Assembly: GCA_949317995.1 (NCBI GenBank) | Contig: OX439043.1 | Span: 58,235,339 to 58,299,338 of the forward strand | Length of the DNA: 64,000 nucleotides | Direction: 5' to 3' | Source: Acholoe squamosa | Taxonomy: Eukaryota > Annelida > Polychaeta > Phyllodocida > Polynoidae | Shown here: positions 45,147-58,756 of the stretch, in pieces | Numbering within the stretch: position 1 is the stretch's first letter | Layout: every line of letters begins with the position of its first letter | Program-made: the position numbers and the translations under genes | Notes under the pieces: model-generated | Told to the model about the DNA's origin: nothing | Database searches by the model: none | The model's input: the letters and a program-made list of their open reading frames with translations, nothing else

Positions 45147-48100
45147 TAATATGTGCACACGTAGAGCTGTGGTGGTCGGAACCCGTTAATCAGGGTAATA
45201 GACTCTTAACAAGCCCTTGGGGATGCAGAAATCATGGCTTTATATTTGTATACGTGGAATTCATTCAAAAGACGTAAATCTACGTCTGTTGTTACTCACC
45301 CACCAGATGTATATATATACCAGTATGTACCAACAGACACTGGCAAAGCACAGACAATGTAGCACATCTTGTATAGTGACCACTAACCGATATCTTGTGT
45401 AGTAGTATGCGGAAACATTAGTTTAGAACAGGCTCATCCCAAATGCATTACATATTATCCAATCATCATCCTCTACACTTTTCCTTATACCATCGGCTAC
45501 ATGCATATTCATACAATTGCAGTTCCATAAAGAATACCCCTAAGAAGTCTGCGATAGAGCTCTTATGCTTTGCTGATACGCTCCATACAAGTAGGAAGGA
45601 AGCTACAAGGTGGCCTGAGGCCATCTATTAATACACCACCCCTTCCTACTTTACCCCCACCCGCAGCCTATCCTAGTGCTGCTACTATCGCTATGCGCCT
45701 CCCCATATTTTTTTGTCACTGCAGAGCTGACGATGAAGGTTGGCAGCATAAGTGGATGAGTGGGAGGCTAACAGACACAGTGTCCAAGAATAGGTGTAAT
45801 GGGAATGGAGGTAACTCTTATAGGGCTGATCTTGTAGCAGGGTTGAAATATTTTCTTGGTCAACGTGATTGGGGTCTGTTGGGGTTCTATTCTTTTTTTT
45901 CTATTTTATGTACATTTATTTGCCCCCCGTTTCCTATCTAAATGTAGCAACTGCTCACTGCCACCTGCATACACTCACTTGATTTGGCACATTTGTCTCA
46001 ATCACATGTGATTTTGCTTCCTTGTTTGTGTTGTGTCTGGCCAAGCACTCAGGCTATAATCGTGTGGATGTGAGTGGGCAGAACACTGATAAATATCCAC
46101 ACTCTCTCAGTCATGGAAGTTATAAAAAAAAAAGACTTCGATTATTTTGGCGTATTCCTTTCATATGTGAGTGGGCGAGGATAAAGGTAGATTAAGTTCA
46201 TAGATAGTATTAAACACTACTAGGTGAATACAATGCATAATGTAGGTGTCTTAGCAGTCCAATTTGCCAAAATGCCAGTACACCAACATTGAACAAGTAG
46301 TGCTATTAAGAAGAAAGTAACATAGTGACCTCAAATAAGCGTTTGTCTCGAATTAGCACTGAAATGACCAATAAAGAGTTTATGAAAATAATAATTAATG
46401 TAAGCCTTAGCTCTGTATAAGGGCCGAGAATGTAATAGTTATTGAAATTTGTGAGTATCTCAGTACTACGCATTCCTCCAGTAACCATTAAATGAGCAGA
46501 CTCTTGGGTGGATTAAACATAGATGCAGAACAGGAACTAAGGGAAAATTGGAAAAGGCCTCCTGTTGATTGAATATGCTAAATACATGCATTAAGTCGCC
46601 ACCGTGAAAAAAAAAAATCCAGGAGGATGGCGGCAATGGTGGGAGTGGATGGGTTGTAAAACAAAGGCAGCTCACAAAACACATCGGCAACCGGCATCAG
46701 ACCGGAAACAGCCTGCCCTCAGTTCCTCTCCACCACCAGTGGCGTGGCCTCTTGTGAGTGATTGATCAGTTGGGGTTGTGGGAGGGGGTTAGGAGGGAGA
46801 CAAACACAGGAGATGCCGTGCTCAGCTCCTCCAGCCCCTATGCCATATTACCGTGCTGCAAGGTTTGTGTCATGAGACACACTCCCAGCCTAATAGCTAT
46901 CTGCACGCACTGTACACTATTTACACACTTTACTACTTTTCACTTAGTCTCACCACTCCCTTCCCACCCCTTACCTTGCAATATAGACCTGTTCTGATGC
47001 TCAAATGGAATAAGGGATTGTGGATATCAGAATACACTTCTGGCCTTTTGAAATAGGACTGGCAGCAGGTGATTTATTTAGTTGAGCACAATTTTTTTTT
47101 TTTTATGGAGGCCAGTCTGAAACTTGTCCTACAGTGGCAATGCAGCTGTGGAAATAGTATATACATATTTAATAGTTGAACTTTTTTGCCTTCAGTAGAC
47201 ACAAAAATGAATCATGAGACGTTTTCTCACAGTCCCTACGTTATTTTTAGTGGCTAACATTAATTTTGAAATGTTCATATTTTTTCTTTGTTAAAGCGCC
47301 CACTTCTGCTGCTATCCACCCCACATTGCCCTGTCTCTGTACCAACAAAGTAGACGTTGTAAGCTGTGGAGGTGTGGGAAAGGCGGTGTGCTCTGTCCCC
47401 CTTCACCATTGACAGGTGGAATAAAAACATCACCAGTACCCAGAGGGTCTCCTCCATGTGGGCGGGGTAAGGTTACAGGTGGGCAGGGGGTGTAAGGAGG
47501 GGGTGCCATGTCAGGTGTGTGGACTCACCTGTACGTGTGCTGCCTGCAGTATGGGGAGTGAGGTGTGGTTATGGAGGTAGGAGGGTTCAGGTATGAAGAT
47601 AAACACACCTTTGTTATTCAGGCCGCATACACAACTTGCAGCGCTTATATCCCTTATTACACATTACAGTGTTAGTTGGGTTATAGAGACACTGGCATAA
47701 TAATGAGTCTAAGGCTTAAGTGTATTCGACAATAGGCATTTCAGTCATGGTTGCAGAATTTACAAAGGCTCCAAGTGCTCGAAAGTCAATCACCCTTGTT
47801 TCAGACATATTGCATCTGAACTCTAAATTAAAAAGACATAACTATACAGTGTAATTACCTTAAAGTACTGGTTTGTCCAACAGGGGGACAACAGACAATG
47901 AAACCACAGGGGCACTACATTGTGTACTTGGCATTGGCTATCTGCCATGCAGCATTCCGTATGGCTGCACCCGGGGCTGGTAGCAGGAGTGCTGTTGGTA
48001 AGGGTTGAGGGAAGTGGTTTTATAAAATGGAAAAGAAAAAGAAGGAGATAGAAGAAAGAAAGGAAAGATATTTGTGGCTAACCACAGCCTTCCTTCCACC

Positions 48101-50090
48101 ACTCAGGTGTGGGAAAGGCAGCCCACATCCCTTATCCCCCCCCCCCCGGCCTGCTTAAATATCCAGACTGTCACGCTCTGTTAAGGTAGAAAATAGTCCA
48201 CTTTTCTAAACTGGAGGTTGTCCCCTTTAGATGTCTTTTTCACCTAGGGCTTAAAGTATGACGCAGTAGCAACTGGAGTACTGTACATTGCCGTTAGTAC
48301 AAGGAAACAGACTGGAACAAAGACTGATCATTAATAACCTGTCAGTTGTCCTTCAGAAATTTTTTACCCCATCCCACATTTTGTGAGAACACAGTCTACA
48401 TTATACCAGCCCCATGTGAAGTAAGCATTACCCGCGGGGGTTGAAGGATGGTAGAAAGGCAGGGTTAGTTGAGAGGTTATAAGAGGTCCCTGAGGGCCTT
48501 GATTGATATCCGCTAAATGTCTAGGTGTCTCTAGATCTTAGAAGCCAACTTGAAAGAACCTTACAAATTTCTAGCTCTTGGAGGCCAACCTGAAAGATCC
48601 TTACAGATTCATCCCTTTTCTCGTACTCGTTCCTTCCTCACAGCACCAGCTCTCTTCTTACATAAAATTGTCAGATGACATACTAGTACATGTAGTACTA
48701 TTATGCCCTGCCTCACAAATAAACCACCCCCTTCCTTTCTTCCAACCCCATCCTTTCTGGATATCAAATGGCTTCGTGCTTATTCGAGTGGAAGCCACTG
48801 AAACAGGTCAGCCGTGAAATCAAGGTTACGCCTCAGGGCACATAGCGGCAGGGTGGGGGTGGGGAGGCAGATAGAAGGAGAGGGGGGGGGGCAGATCTCC
48901 CGCCCTTTTCTCAATGTGTAACTATCGATGTGCAGTAATCTCCGTCTACAACTGGGCTTGCTTTAAGGCTGCATTGCAACAGAGCAGCCGGGCATGTGTG
49001 GAGAGAAACACAAACAGGGGATAAAACTGGATACTTTATAATAGGAAAGGATATAATGTTACCATTCAATCTAATATTTATGTACTACATTGTAGCTGAG
49101 TATAAGCTGGCAAGTTGCTCTAAAGTATATATTTAGACGCAGCTGATGATATCTTTCCACCTCAAACTCCCCTGGTGATATAAATGTAATGATATCCTTA
49201 AATATGACGGGATCAGTATTTAAAGGAATATAAGTGTATTCTGTAACCCAATAGCAAAAGTATTTCCATAGTGAGATAGCAGCTCAATAAGGATATATTA
49301 TACCCAGAGGATCTGTGGGGATATCAGATAATAACGAGGGACCCACGTGCAGAGATCAGAGCAGCTCAGTGTACACAAACACGAGCAGCTCAGGGCTGGA
49401 GGTGGATGCTGAGAGCAGCTCAGAATGCTCCCCAATCTTACTGCACCAGAGGGGAATACAGACAGAGCCACAGGCAAATACCCACCCACGCCTCTTAAAA
49501 AGAGAACGCGCGGAAATGAAAGGGGACCAATGGATGAGAAGTCTGTGATTTATTTCACCCTCAAAAATTTGTAAAAAAATTCCATCTTGAAATCTTCACA
49601 ATTGTTTCCATGCTGTGTTGTCATATAAGAGGACTATCAGATGACACTTCCGAATTGTCTATAATACCGAAATGAAAAGTTGCCAAGTGCATGTACAAAT
49701 TGTGCATGTATGTAATGTCTGATTTCCCTATTAAACCATAGCTGGCCAACCAAGCTGATTTTGAATTCCTGAATCCATTTGCATCACCCTTTAGTCACCT
49801 CTGCCAACATTGTCATAAAATCCCTAATGCTATTAAACATGGCGAGAATTACGGTTACCAGTAATTGGTGTAGCCCACTGATCCCATCCTAAAATAAAGA
49901 TAGACACTGAACTGTTATACAATATGTCCCATGCACTCTCAGGAATATGAAACTTCGGTTTCTGACGTGGCTGGTCATCTAGTGTACGAATGATGATTTC
50001 TGGCTAATATTCCAGTTGTATGAAAAACAAGGTTAACTTGTTTTTAATTGTCAAATATCGACTGTCAACGGCCAAAGCTAATCTCAATTA

Positions 50091-50313
50091 CCGTAATCTC
50101 CCGCCTATAAGACGCGTCTTCTACGCCAAACAAAAGCCAAATGGGCCATTTAGACATTGCCAAAAGAGGGGGTGCGTCTTATAGGAGGGGTAAAATTACA
50201 TCAGATTAGTACTAAACTAGTCCAAATCCTGCCCCAGGTGCGTCTTATAGCTCTCCTTTCAACTCAGGGTGCGTCTTATACGTGAGATGCGTCTTATACG
50301 AGGGAGATTACGG
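50091..50313. mobile_element. CCGTAATC palindromic MITE, copy E
   Basis: A 223-bp copy with CCGTAATCTCCCGCCTATAA at the left and GAGGGAGATTACGG at the right, flanked by TA. The interior keeps GGTGCGTCTTATAGGAGGGG and several GCGTCTTATA units. Confidence 0.82.
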
Positions 50314-50362
50314 TAATAGCTATGATTTTTTTTTTCTTTTCCTTCAAGCAAAATACTATAGC

Positions 50363-51452
50363 TCGATGCAGCAAGTTGGGAACCTAAAACTTAGTTTTTC
50401 CTGAATTTTCCCTAAGAAATGCTGTAGTTTAGCCAAAAATTATCCGATTTACACAATATTTGCAGCAAATGAAAGATGAAACTCATTGCTTTCAGGCCAG
50501 GGTAGATGGTATTACAATTATATAGTGCACAGTTTACCACTGAAGTACAAATTATAAATTTAAAAATCATTAGTTTAAAAAAATTGCTGTTTTTCAAAGT
50601 TTGGCCCTATATATTTTGTGAAAAAATAATCTAACCATCAGTTTTTGATAGATAGTGCATAATACTGACCCATCAAGTTTATAAATGAGTATGCTTTTTT
50701 TCCCTACCTCTATGGTGGCTTATTACACTATGGGAGACATGTGATTTTTGTTAGTTTGCAATATCTGTGATTTTCAGCAAAATTTCTGCTTGTTTTTTTA
50801 TGTGGGACCACATAGATCACCATATATGGATGCATGATCACCCACTGATACCAGAATTATCCATTTTTATGGTCTACCTGATCATCTTTAAAGGCATGTG
50901 AAATATCTAAGTGATACAATAAGTGTGAGAGGAATTAGCCATATCTTACGATTCTAGTCTTTGGTGCTGACAGCGCTTTTGTTGCTATTTACATCTAAAT
51001 AGCTCAATAGTGCATTATAATAGGTCTCACATGCCTAATATGGGGTTCTAATAGCATTTCAATATGGTTTTCAATAGGTCATCAGGTCAAAACAACAATT
51101 AATGATGGAATTTAATAGATACAAAAGTGTTTTGCACCATGGACCTGTTCACATTGTTCAGGTCTTCAGATATTCTTATCTTGAAAATGATGAAGGCATT
51201 TATGAGCATGGTGCTTTTCCAGCCTGTATGGGACCTTCAGAGGGCATTTTGTCTAGTCTGACATGTATTATGAGGGAATAATGCATAGCAAATGATTATA
51301 TTTTCATATTTTGTTATGATTTTTGAGATAGAATCATACACAAGACTTGCCTTCTGCAGCATATACAAATATGTACCTTGAATGAAGGCATTTTACATGC
51401 ACAGCTGCCTCCAAAACTGGAAAACACTCAGGTTCCCAACTTGCTGCATCGA
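50363..51452. repeat. 1.09-kb unit bounded by a perfect 23-bp inverted repeat
   Basis: 50363-50385 (TCGATGCAGCAAGTTGGGAA then CCT) is the exact reverse complement of 51430-51452. Weaker similarity extends outward (CAAGCAAAAT against CAAAGCAAAT). The inside is AT-rich and has no recognised transposase. The right arm lies within an open frame of 166 codons at 51378-51878 that matches no family known to me. It is likely an unclassified MITE or decayed transposon. Confidence 0.65.
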
Positions 51453-52882
51453 TTGCATTTGCTTTGGTGTACGATAATAATAATGGGTCTGTGTCCTGGG
51501 GCAAAGAACTGTAACAGGATTTGGTTTAGTAACATGGTTGCTGTGGTTGTAATGGCTCTAGATGTAACAGGATGTTTCTATTTTAAAAAGAATGACATGA
51601 TCATAAAACCATCCTACTTGGAACATTGGGACGAGGAGTCTACTCTAGCTAATGATGACAAAGCTACCCAGTATTTTCTACTTGTATTACTCCACCATAA
51701 AGAACATGGCCCAGTCCTTTTTCTTAAAAAGCCTCTCCTTAATTCATGGGTTATGCTTCCTTTTTATCAATTTCATCACCTTATCGCAGTAAATTTTTGT
51801 TCCCCACCACTGTCGAGTTTATCAAGCTTGGTACATGTACTTCATAACAGCAGTAGATCTCTGCACATGCGGTGCTGACACCAAGTGGCCGTCTGTGGAA
51901 CTCTCGAATGTAAACAAGGCTAGATGGCAATCTAGGTCACATTGGCACAGGGGCATGTTGTAATGTAAAATATTAATGTAAAGCTATCTAACTGTTACCA
52001 TATATTACCATGCTATGAGTACCGGTAATTCAATAGTTCTTCATGAATAGAACAGTCTTGATTGTCCTCCACAAGCAAACAATGACGATGTCTCAGTCAT
52101 ATAATTATGGTCCATAAGCACTAGAATCCACAGTGTACCTGGAGAAGGTATGTTTGTCAGTACATTGGGAGATCCTCCGTGCAATGACATTGATTGATCG
52201 GACTTTCATCATCACCACTTGCAGTCCTGTTCGAATCCCTGCCTTTGTATAGGGAAAGGGATGTTAGGTGATTGGGGCTCATCTAAGCGTACTAAACCGT
52301 GTCAAGTTTTATACATTGGTCTGTGTTTGGAACAACTCACGGTTCTCCTGCTTAATAACTGAGTAGCTTATATTGGGCCACTAGACTAGGGAAGCAAGCA
52401 TATACTCAGTCCCATTTCCTGTTCCACATCTCGGCATTTCACTCAGTACTGTTAAACCTGGAAGACACAAATTCACTGAATTGGGAAGAATCTACACAGA
52501 TCTAGAAAAAAATAAGTGATCGGTACGACAGTGGTATAGCACATGGCTTCCTTTCTCCGAGGGCAGTGACACTGCAATAAAGGTCGTGAAGTGTAATGGG
52601 TGACTTCGTCCATGGATCACGTCAGCAGATCCACCACTAGGACGACAAGTGATGACCTTTGGCTGACCAGGCTGACGTCACCACGCCATAGAACAGTTAG
52701 TCCTTTAAGGATAGTGCATTATGCCATTACAGGCTAAGCGTTGGACTTGTTTATGACTCTATGTAATCTAGTAAGGGTTGGGGGGAGGTGAAAAGGCTCA
52801 TATCATTAATACTAGATTAACAACTTGTATACCGGTAATCGTAAGACGGTTCATTAAGCTGGGATCAATATCTGATTACTAA

Positions 52883-53202
52883 GGGAGTGATCATTTTTTA
52901 ACAACAGGGGGGGCCGGTGGGTTTGAGGGGGGGGTCAGAATTTTTTCAACCCCTTGACCGGGGGGGTCAGAATTTTTTCAATACCTCTGATGGGGGGGTC
53001 AAAATAATTTCACCTGTTTTCAGTGGAAAACCCCGCGCGTTACTATAGGCTAAAAGGGGACGTCCGCACGCGATTTTTGTCCCTTATGGGGGGGGTCGAA
53101 AAAATTTTACCCCCTCAAGAGGGGGGGGTCGAAATTTTTTTCGCGCATCCGCGCGCAAACCCACAAGCCCCCCCCCCCTGTTGTTAAAAAATGATCACTC
53201 CC
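52883..53202. mobile_element. Harbinger-like G-run MITE, copy 4, 320 bp
   Basis: Starts GGGAGTGATCATTTTTTAAC and ends in its exact inverse, with TAA on both sides (52880-52882, 53203-53205). The interior carries repeated GGGGGTCAGAATTTTTTCAA blocks and a GCGCGTTACTATAGGCTAAA core. It is nearly identical to copy 5, 3 kb downstream, and in the same orientation. Confidence 0.9.
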
Positions 53203-55907
53203 TAAGTACTCATCAACAAAAGTACTGTTCAATCTACATGTGCCTGGATGAAGGCCAACCAAAACAGGTAAAGCTGGTACCGGATGTCAATACTGTATAA
53301 CCGGAAATTAAATAGGTTAAAGGTGAATAGAGGCCCAGTGGAGGTCATCCAGGGATGGTGCCCTGTATGATAGTGCTTGTGGTACCTGAGTGGTAATAAC
53401 GGTCTGTGCTTATTACATCAAATACTACACTGTATTACCACTTGTATAGTTGAATGATGCGCCATGGGCTAGACGTTCTATCTCTATGGATGCACCCACC
53501 CTCACTGATGAGGTCAGGTATGCAGGGGTTGGGGTGGGGGTACCAGTGAGAGTATTGCCGTAGTATCTTTTTCTGTCGGATTGATCAGCGGGTAGATTGT
53601 GTTTCTACTATCAATGATGAAATTGTCTGCAAGTCTTATCTACGGAAGAGTGCAGTCTTTGCTGCTTTTGCATAAATTCAGTGCACAAAATGTAGGCTAT
53701 TATGTCAGGTCATTGTGTACCGGTATCCTTGATATGTGATAGGCTGATGTTTCGAAGGAAATTAGATAGATTACAGGGTAGATAACCTGACCATTCCGGT
53801 AGCTAAATCACTGTGTAATCGAATGCAGGAAAAGATCTACCACATATCATGGAGACTAAGGCGCTTAGTTCATTAGCTCTTGAATAAGTGGATAAGTGTA
53901 AAAGATATGTTTTTTTCAAAACAAGTCTCATATCATAAATGAATAAGACAGTTTCATTTTAGTTTGAGCAGGGAGTACTACACCTCTGTGCAGTCTCTCT
54001 GGTATGAGATATGCACACTAGTCTTGTTCGAGATTTCAGCGTCTACGTTTGACAACAATAAAACCTAGGAATATAAGAAAGAAACTATGTATTTCACTCC
54101 TAAGTATTTGTCTCTGCGTCATTGAGCGCAGGTTGAGTCAGAGTGTATCCTTGTGTCTGTGTGCGTCCTCGTGCCGGCTCATGTAGCAGTGTGATCCGGC
54201 ATATATTGACACGGTTCTCCCCTGTCTCACTAAGCCTGTTTTATGGGGCAGAATAAACAATGCGGCCAGCCTCCCAGGGGACCACCTGTTTTCTTTCGCA
54301 GTGGAGGATATACGAGATGCTTTCTTTTTTTCTGGTGGACACTGGTATATGAATGAGTCTGATGGGGTCGACTGTGTCTTGGGACCTTTATGAAAGCCTT
54401 TACACACGATGTGCAGACTGTTACTCAAAGACGGCAGAATATGAGAAGATAAATACAAGTACAGCAATATTGGAGTCACTTCTCAACCTTTCCTCCATCC
54501 CCTCCAACCAGATTGGTTCAATCGAAGTCTTACTTTTACTTAAAATATTTCGTTTCTCTTCTACTAGAACCAACAGACGCGGGCAAGTGTTTTGACTATG
54601 TCCTGGTTGTGTTTCATTCATGTGAACATGCACATTCTACTCTTGTGACACAAGAGTAGAATATACATGCTTCACACAGTGTAGACTAGCATTCTCTGTC
54701 TGTATTTGTTAATAAACGCATCGCCCCTTCTCCATGTATAAGGATGCTGGGCTGCATGCAGTGAGTGGCTCTGGGGAATGTTATGGGGAAGTGATCAAAG
54801 GTCTGGCTCCATGTGTACTATAATGTAAGAGCAGCAGGTTTTATATAGTGTCCTTTACAGCTGAATCCATGGGAGTTTGGTCATAGCTCTTGATACATGC
54901 CACCAATTGAATCCAAGTAGAAGATGAAGCACGCAGGCACATCCCAACAACCAGAATACCGTAGTTTACGTGGGCATTGAAAGAGTGAATATGACACATA
55001 GGTCAGTAATGACACATATGTCAGTAATGACCTCTTTTTTGCTGTCAATAAAAATATATTATAATATGGAGATAGAATGTTTGTGTTGGGGTGGGGGGGG
55101 GGTGAATTGACATTTGGCTGGGGTCCGAGTTCTAAGGTAGTTAACATCCTCTGGTCCTTTTAGATATTTTCCATCTGTGTACGTGCACGTACTGCATAAT
55201 AATGAGCTCGGTTCCACTAGCCACCTCTACCATCACACTGAGGGGTCCTGGAGAACAATTGGCAACTGTGCCAAAAAGGGAATCAAGAGATGTACAGCGT
55301 AAACCATACAAGACGACCCCAGGCTGGATGAAATGTCAAACAAGGTGGACATAAGGAGGGTGGTTGGTGAAAAAGGAAGCTGGCCTACATATACAGGGAT
55401 GTGTGCACGGTAATGTGTTGGTACTGGTATGGGGAGAGGGTTGATGTATGCCCTGGGGATGATGTCTGAAGGGGGCAATACGTCGTGAAACACTACCACC
55501 CTCTGGCACCCCTATCCCCTCTCCTAACCACCCTCTGTTGACTCAGCCTTCAGTCCAACAAAGCCCACCCTGTACCCGTCAGCTGACCCAGGAGGTCTGG
55601 TTTCATCCTTCACCCGCCATGTACCTCACCCCTATCCCTACCTCACCCAGACACCCCTGGATCCACCCCGACGGAGGAGGGAGGAAGGGTGGGGTAGGGT
55701 TAAGGGTCAGAGGTCGAAGGTCACTGGTTTGACCTATTTCTTTCTCCTGGTGCCCATGATGGTGATACATGGGCGTTGTTATAGTTTTGTTAGAGATTTG
55801 GGGTACTAGTATGTTCGTACTCTGGCCTTTGAGGGGAGGTATATGGTGTGCCTTCGGCTCTGGTTTCAGAGGTCGTATTTCTGCAACACGTGGCACATAA
55901 AACCTTA

Positions 55908-56229
55908 GGGAGTGATCATTTTTTAACAACAGGGGGGGCGGTGGGTTTGAGGGGGGGTCAGAATTTTTTCAACCCCTTGACCGGGTGGGTCAGAATTTTT
56001 TCAATACCTCTGATGGGGGGGGGGTCAAAATAATTTCACCTGTTTTCAGTGGAAAACCCCGCGCGTTACTATAGGCTAAAAGGGGACATTCGCGCGCGAT
56101 TTTTGTCCCTTATGGGGGGGGGTTGAAAAAAATTTACCCCCTCGAGAGGGGGGGTCGAATTTTTTTTCGCGCGTCCGTGCGCAAACCCCCCAGCCCCCCC
56201 CCCCCTGTTGTTAAAAAATGATCACTTCC
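55908..56229. mobile_element. Harbinger-like G-run MITE, copy 5, 322 bp
   Basis: Starts GGGAGTGATCATTTTTTAAC, ends GATCACTTCC, with TTA on both sides (55905-55907, 56230-56232). It differs from copy 4 mainly in G-run lengths and a few single bases. The different duplication (TTA rather than TAA) shows two independent insertions, not a segmental duplication. Confidence 0.9.
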
Positions 56230-58120
56230 TTAGAGACTACTAGAAAATGTGAGAGAGTACAGTATACTTGTATTTGGTAACAGCCATGGCGGTGAAGTCC
56301 TTTGTCTGCCAGAAGAGAAACTACTGCAAAGTTGGATTGAAACCTCATTCCACTATAAAGGGTGAATAAATCCCACATTCCGTTGGATAATCAAAAACCA
56401 ATGCCACCATTTCCCTCCTAAATCAATGCCATGATCTTTGAAAGTCTTTCAGGGATATGTTGACCGCAATTTTTTGAAACCATATTCCTCAGCAAAAATA
56501 AAGAAGCCTATTTAAATACCGGTTTAAGTAGATTTCACTAGGGAAGGGCAAATGCAGGAATACCATCAGCTTTTCAGTAAGTATCAGGTGTGTGAACCAG
56601 TTCAATTAAACATGTATACCAAACAGTGCACACTTTCATCGATGCCAGCATGGTCAGATGTGTAACAAAATAACAGACTAGGCCAATGATCTCCATGTCC
56701 CACCACCCACTGTGAAGGTATGAAAGGCCTCAGGTAGCACAGAGAGGTGGGACATTATACACTAACCACCAGGTATGAGTGGCCCCATCCCATCCTATTG
56801 GTAAATACACACACCTGTGTTGGCATGGTGACCCATCAGGTGTGTATGGTGGGAGTGGATGGGGCGGTAGGTGGGGTTGTCCAGGTGAATAGGGATAGAA
56901 AAGATTGGGAATGGGGTTGGGGGCAGGAGGTGGTCCCCTCATACATGTGTACATAGAGCCTCAACACCTAACACCCCGCCCCCCACACCTCTTTATGAAC
57001 CCCTCTCTATTGGTTTGTCTTTGACCTATTGACACCTGACAAAGTCACGCCAAGGTCAAACCAGCCTTGACCCTGTGACCCCGCCCAGTGGCAGGTAGCT
57101 GAAGGTGAAGGTCAGTAGACCACCCTCCCTTCTCTGTTATCTTGTGGGGATTGTATGAGGGTGTTATAAAGCCCTGTAATGGGAGGTCTTGTATTGTTAG
57201 GGTGACAAGACGGTAAGATAGTTTGATTATCGTAAAACATACTGCATCATTTATAGGGGATCCCGACTTGTGAATGGATAAGAGCCAGTTGCCACTAGGG
57301 CTTGACTCCAGTCATGTATTGTACCCCGGGATTGTCCTGTTCTTAGACTTGAGGCTATTTCACTTATATGACACAATTCACATTTCAGATATCATTATTT
57401 TGACATAAAACATAGAATGTCCATAGAAAAAAAAATATGGGTTGTTAGCACAAGCATGCCAACCAAATTAAATGAAGATTACAAAGGTAGATTTGATATG
57501 TGACAAATATTACACACAGCTGATCTCTATCTTATTACATGCTCTGGTAACTATGTCAAATACCAATATAATCTAATCACACTTATTATGAACTACAACT
57601 GCCCAATTGAACCTGAATTATCAACTCCACTACATCAGTAAATAAGAGCAGGGATACAAATGTCACAAGACCTTGACATCCTTGATCGTAAAGCAAGTTA
57701 GATAAATTCTAGAACACAAGTAATTACTAAGGTGATAGTTAGTAGCTCTATGGGGTAGCCATGTTTAGTGGGTTAAACCACTAATGGTTGTGGTGTAAGG
57801 GAAGAGTGAGCATACAGTTTCAGCATGCCATGGCCAGGTACATGTATGGGGGAAGGGGTGACCTTTAGGATTATTGGCCCACAAAGACTAGTTGAACCAC
57901 TATAATCATGGCTTGGAGCTGAATAGTTGGGAATTTTAAAATTTCATTCCAGACTACGTAGGCATATAAAAGGATGGGAAAGATGGATAAATTTACTGAC
58001 AGCTCGTCTCTAAGTACACATGCACCTGATATGCATTGTGCTATGACAATGATAGGTGAAGATGTGTATTAGTTTTCACCCACAGTTCAGTGCAATGTTT
58101 TCATGGGAAAGTTATGTTAT

Positions 58121-58756
58121 TAACTCGAAAAGCGAGTTATAAGAGCCAGGTAAAAAAACTGATTTTCAGTGCCTCTGGTTGGAGGCAGATAGGGGACAGG
58201 AAGTGGAAATATGGGATGTTGATCCATGGATCAACACCCGTCCTTTTTGACTGAGGTGGTGCAAATAGGCTAAGGTGGTGCAAATACATGCAAATGAGGG
58301 CCCACATTGAGGCAGGTGGTGCGAACAGAAGGAAGAGGAGGGGTGGTGGTGCGGATGACATGAGCATACAGGCAGGAACTAGCTCGAAGCAGATATCAAT
58401 TAGTGTAACCTGGTTATAAAGTAGTTCTAATACGACAACACATCTGCTTGGAGAGCCAGTAAATGTCCATGGTGGTTAACAGCACCACAAAAGGGCAGGA
58501 AAAAGGTTCCCAAAGGTTTCCAAATGGAATGCATATACTTTAAAATTGTAGCAAAGAAGCATCACCTTGCAATGATGATAGGCATGCCTTAACTTTCTCA
58601 CTGATACCAGCTTATCTAAAGGAGATAATACAATAATATATATACAGTTTCAATTTTCATGATATTTTTGCACCCATCATAAAGTCTTAATTCAAGGTGG
58701 CTCCTATAACTCTTCTTTCTCTCAAGCAAAAAAAAAAAAAATGGCTTTTCGAGTTA
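58121..58756. repeat. TAACTCG inverted-repeat unit, 636 bp
   Basis: TAACTCGAAAAGC at the left end and GCTTTTCGAGTTA at the right are exact inverses. A second pair, AGTTATAAGAGCC and GGCTCCTATAACT, lies just inside. The left end alone can also fold (AACTCG-AAAAG-CGAGTT). No target duplication is evident and no transposase frame is present. A MITE is the simplest reading. Confidence 0.6.
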
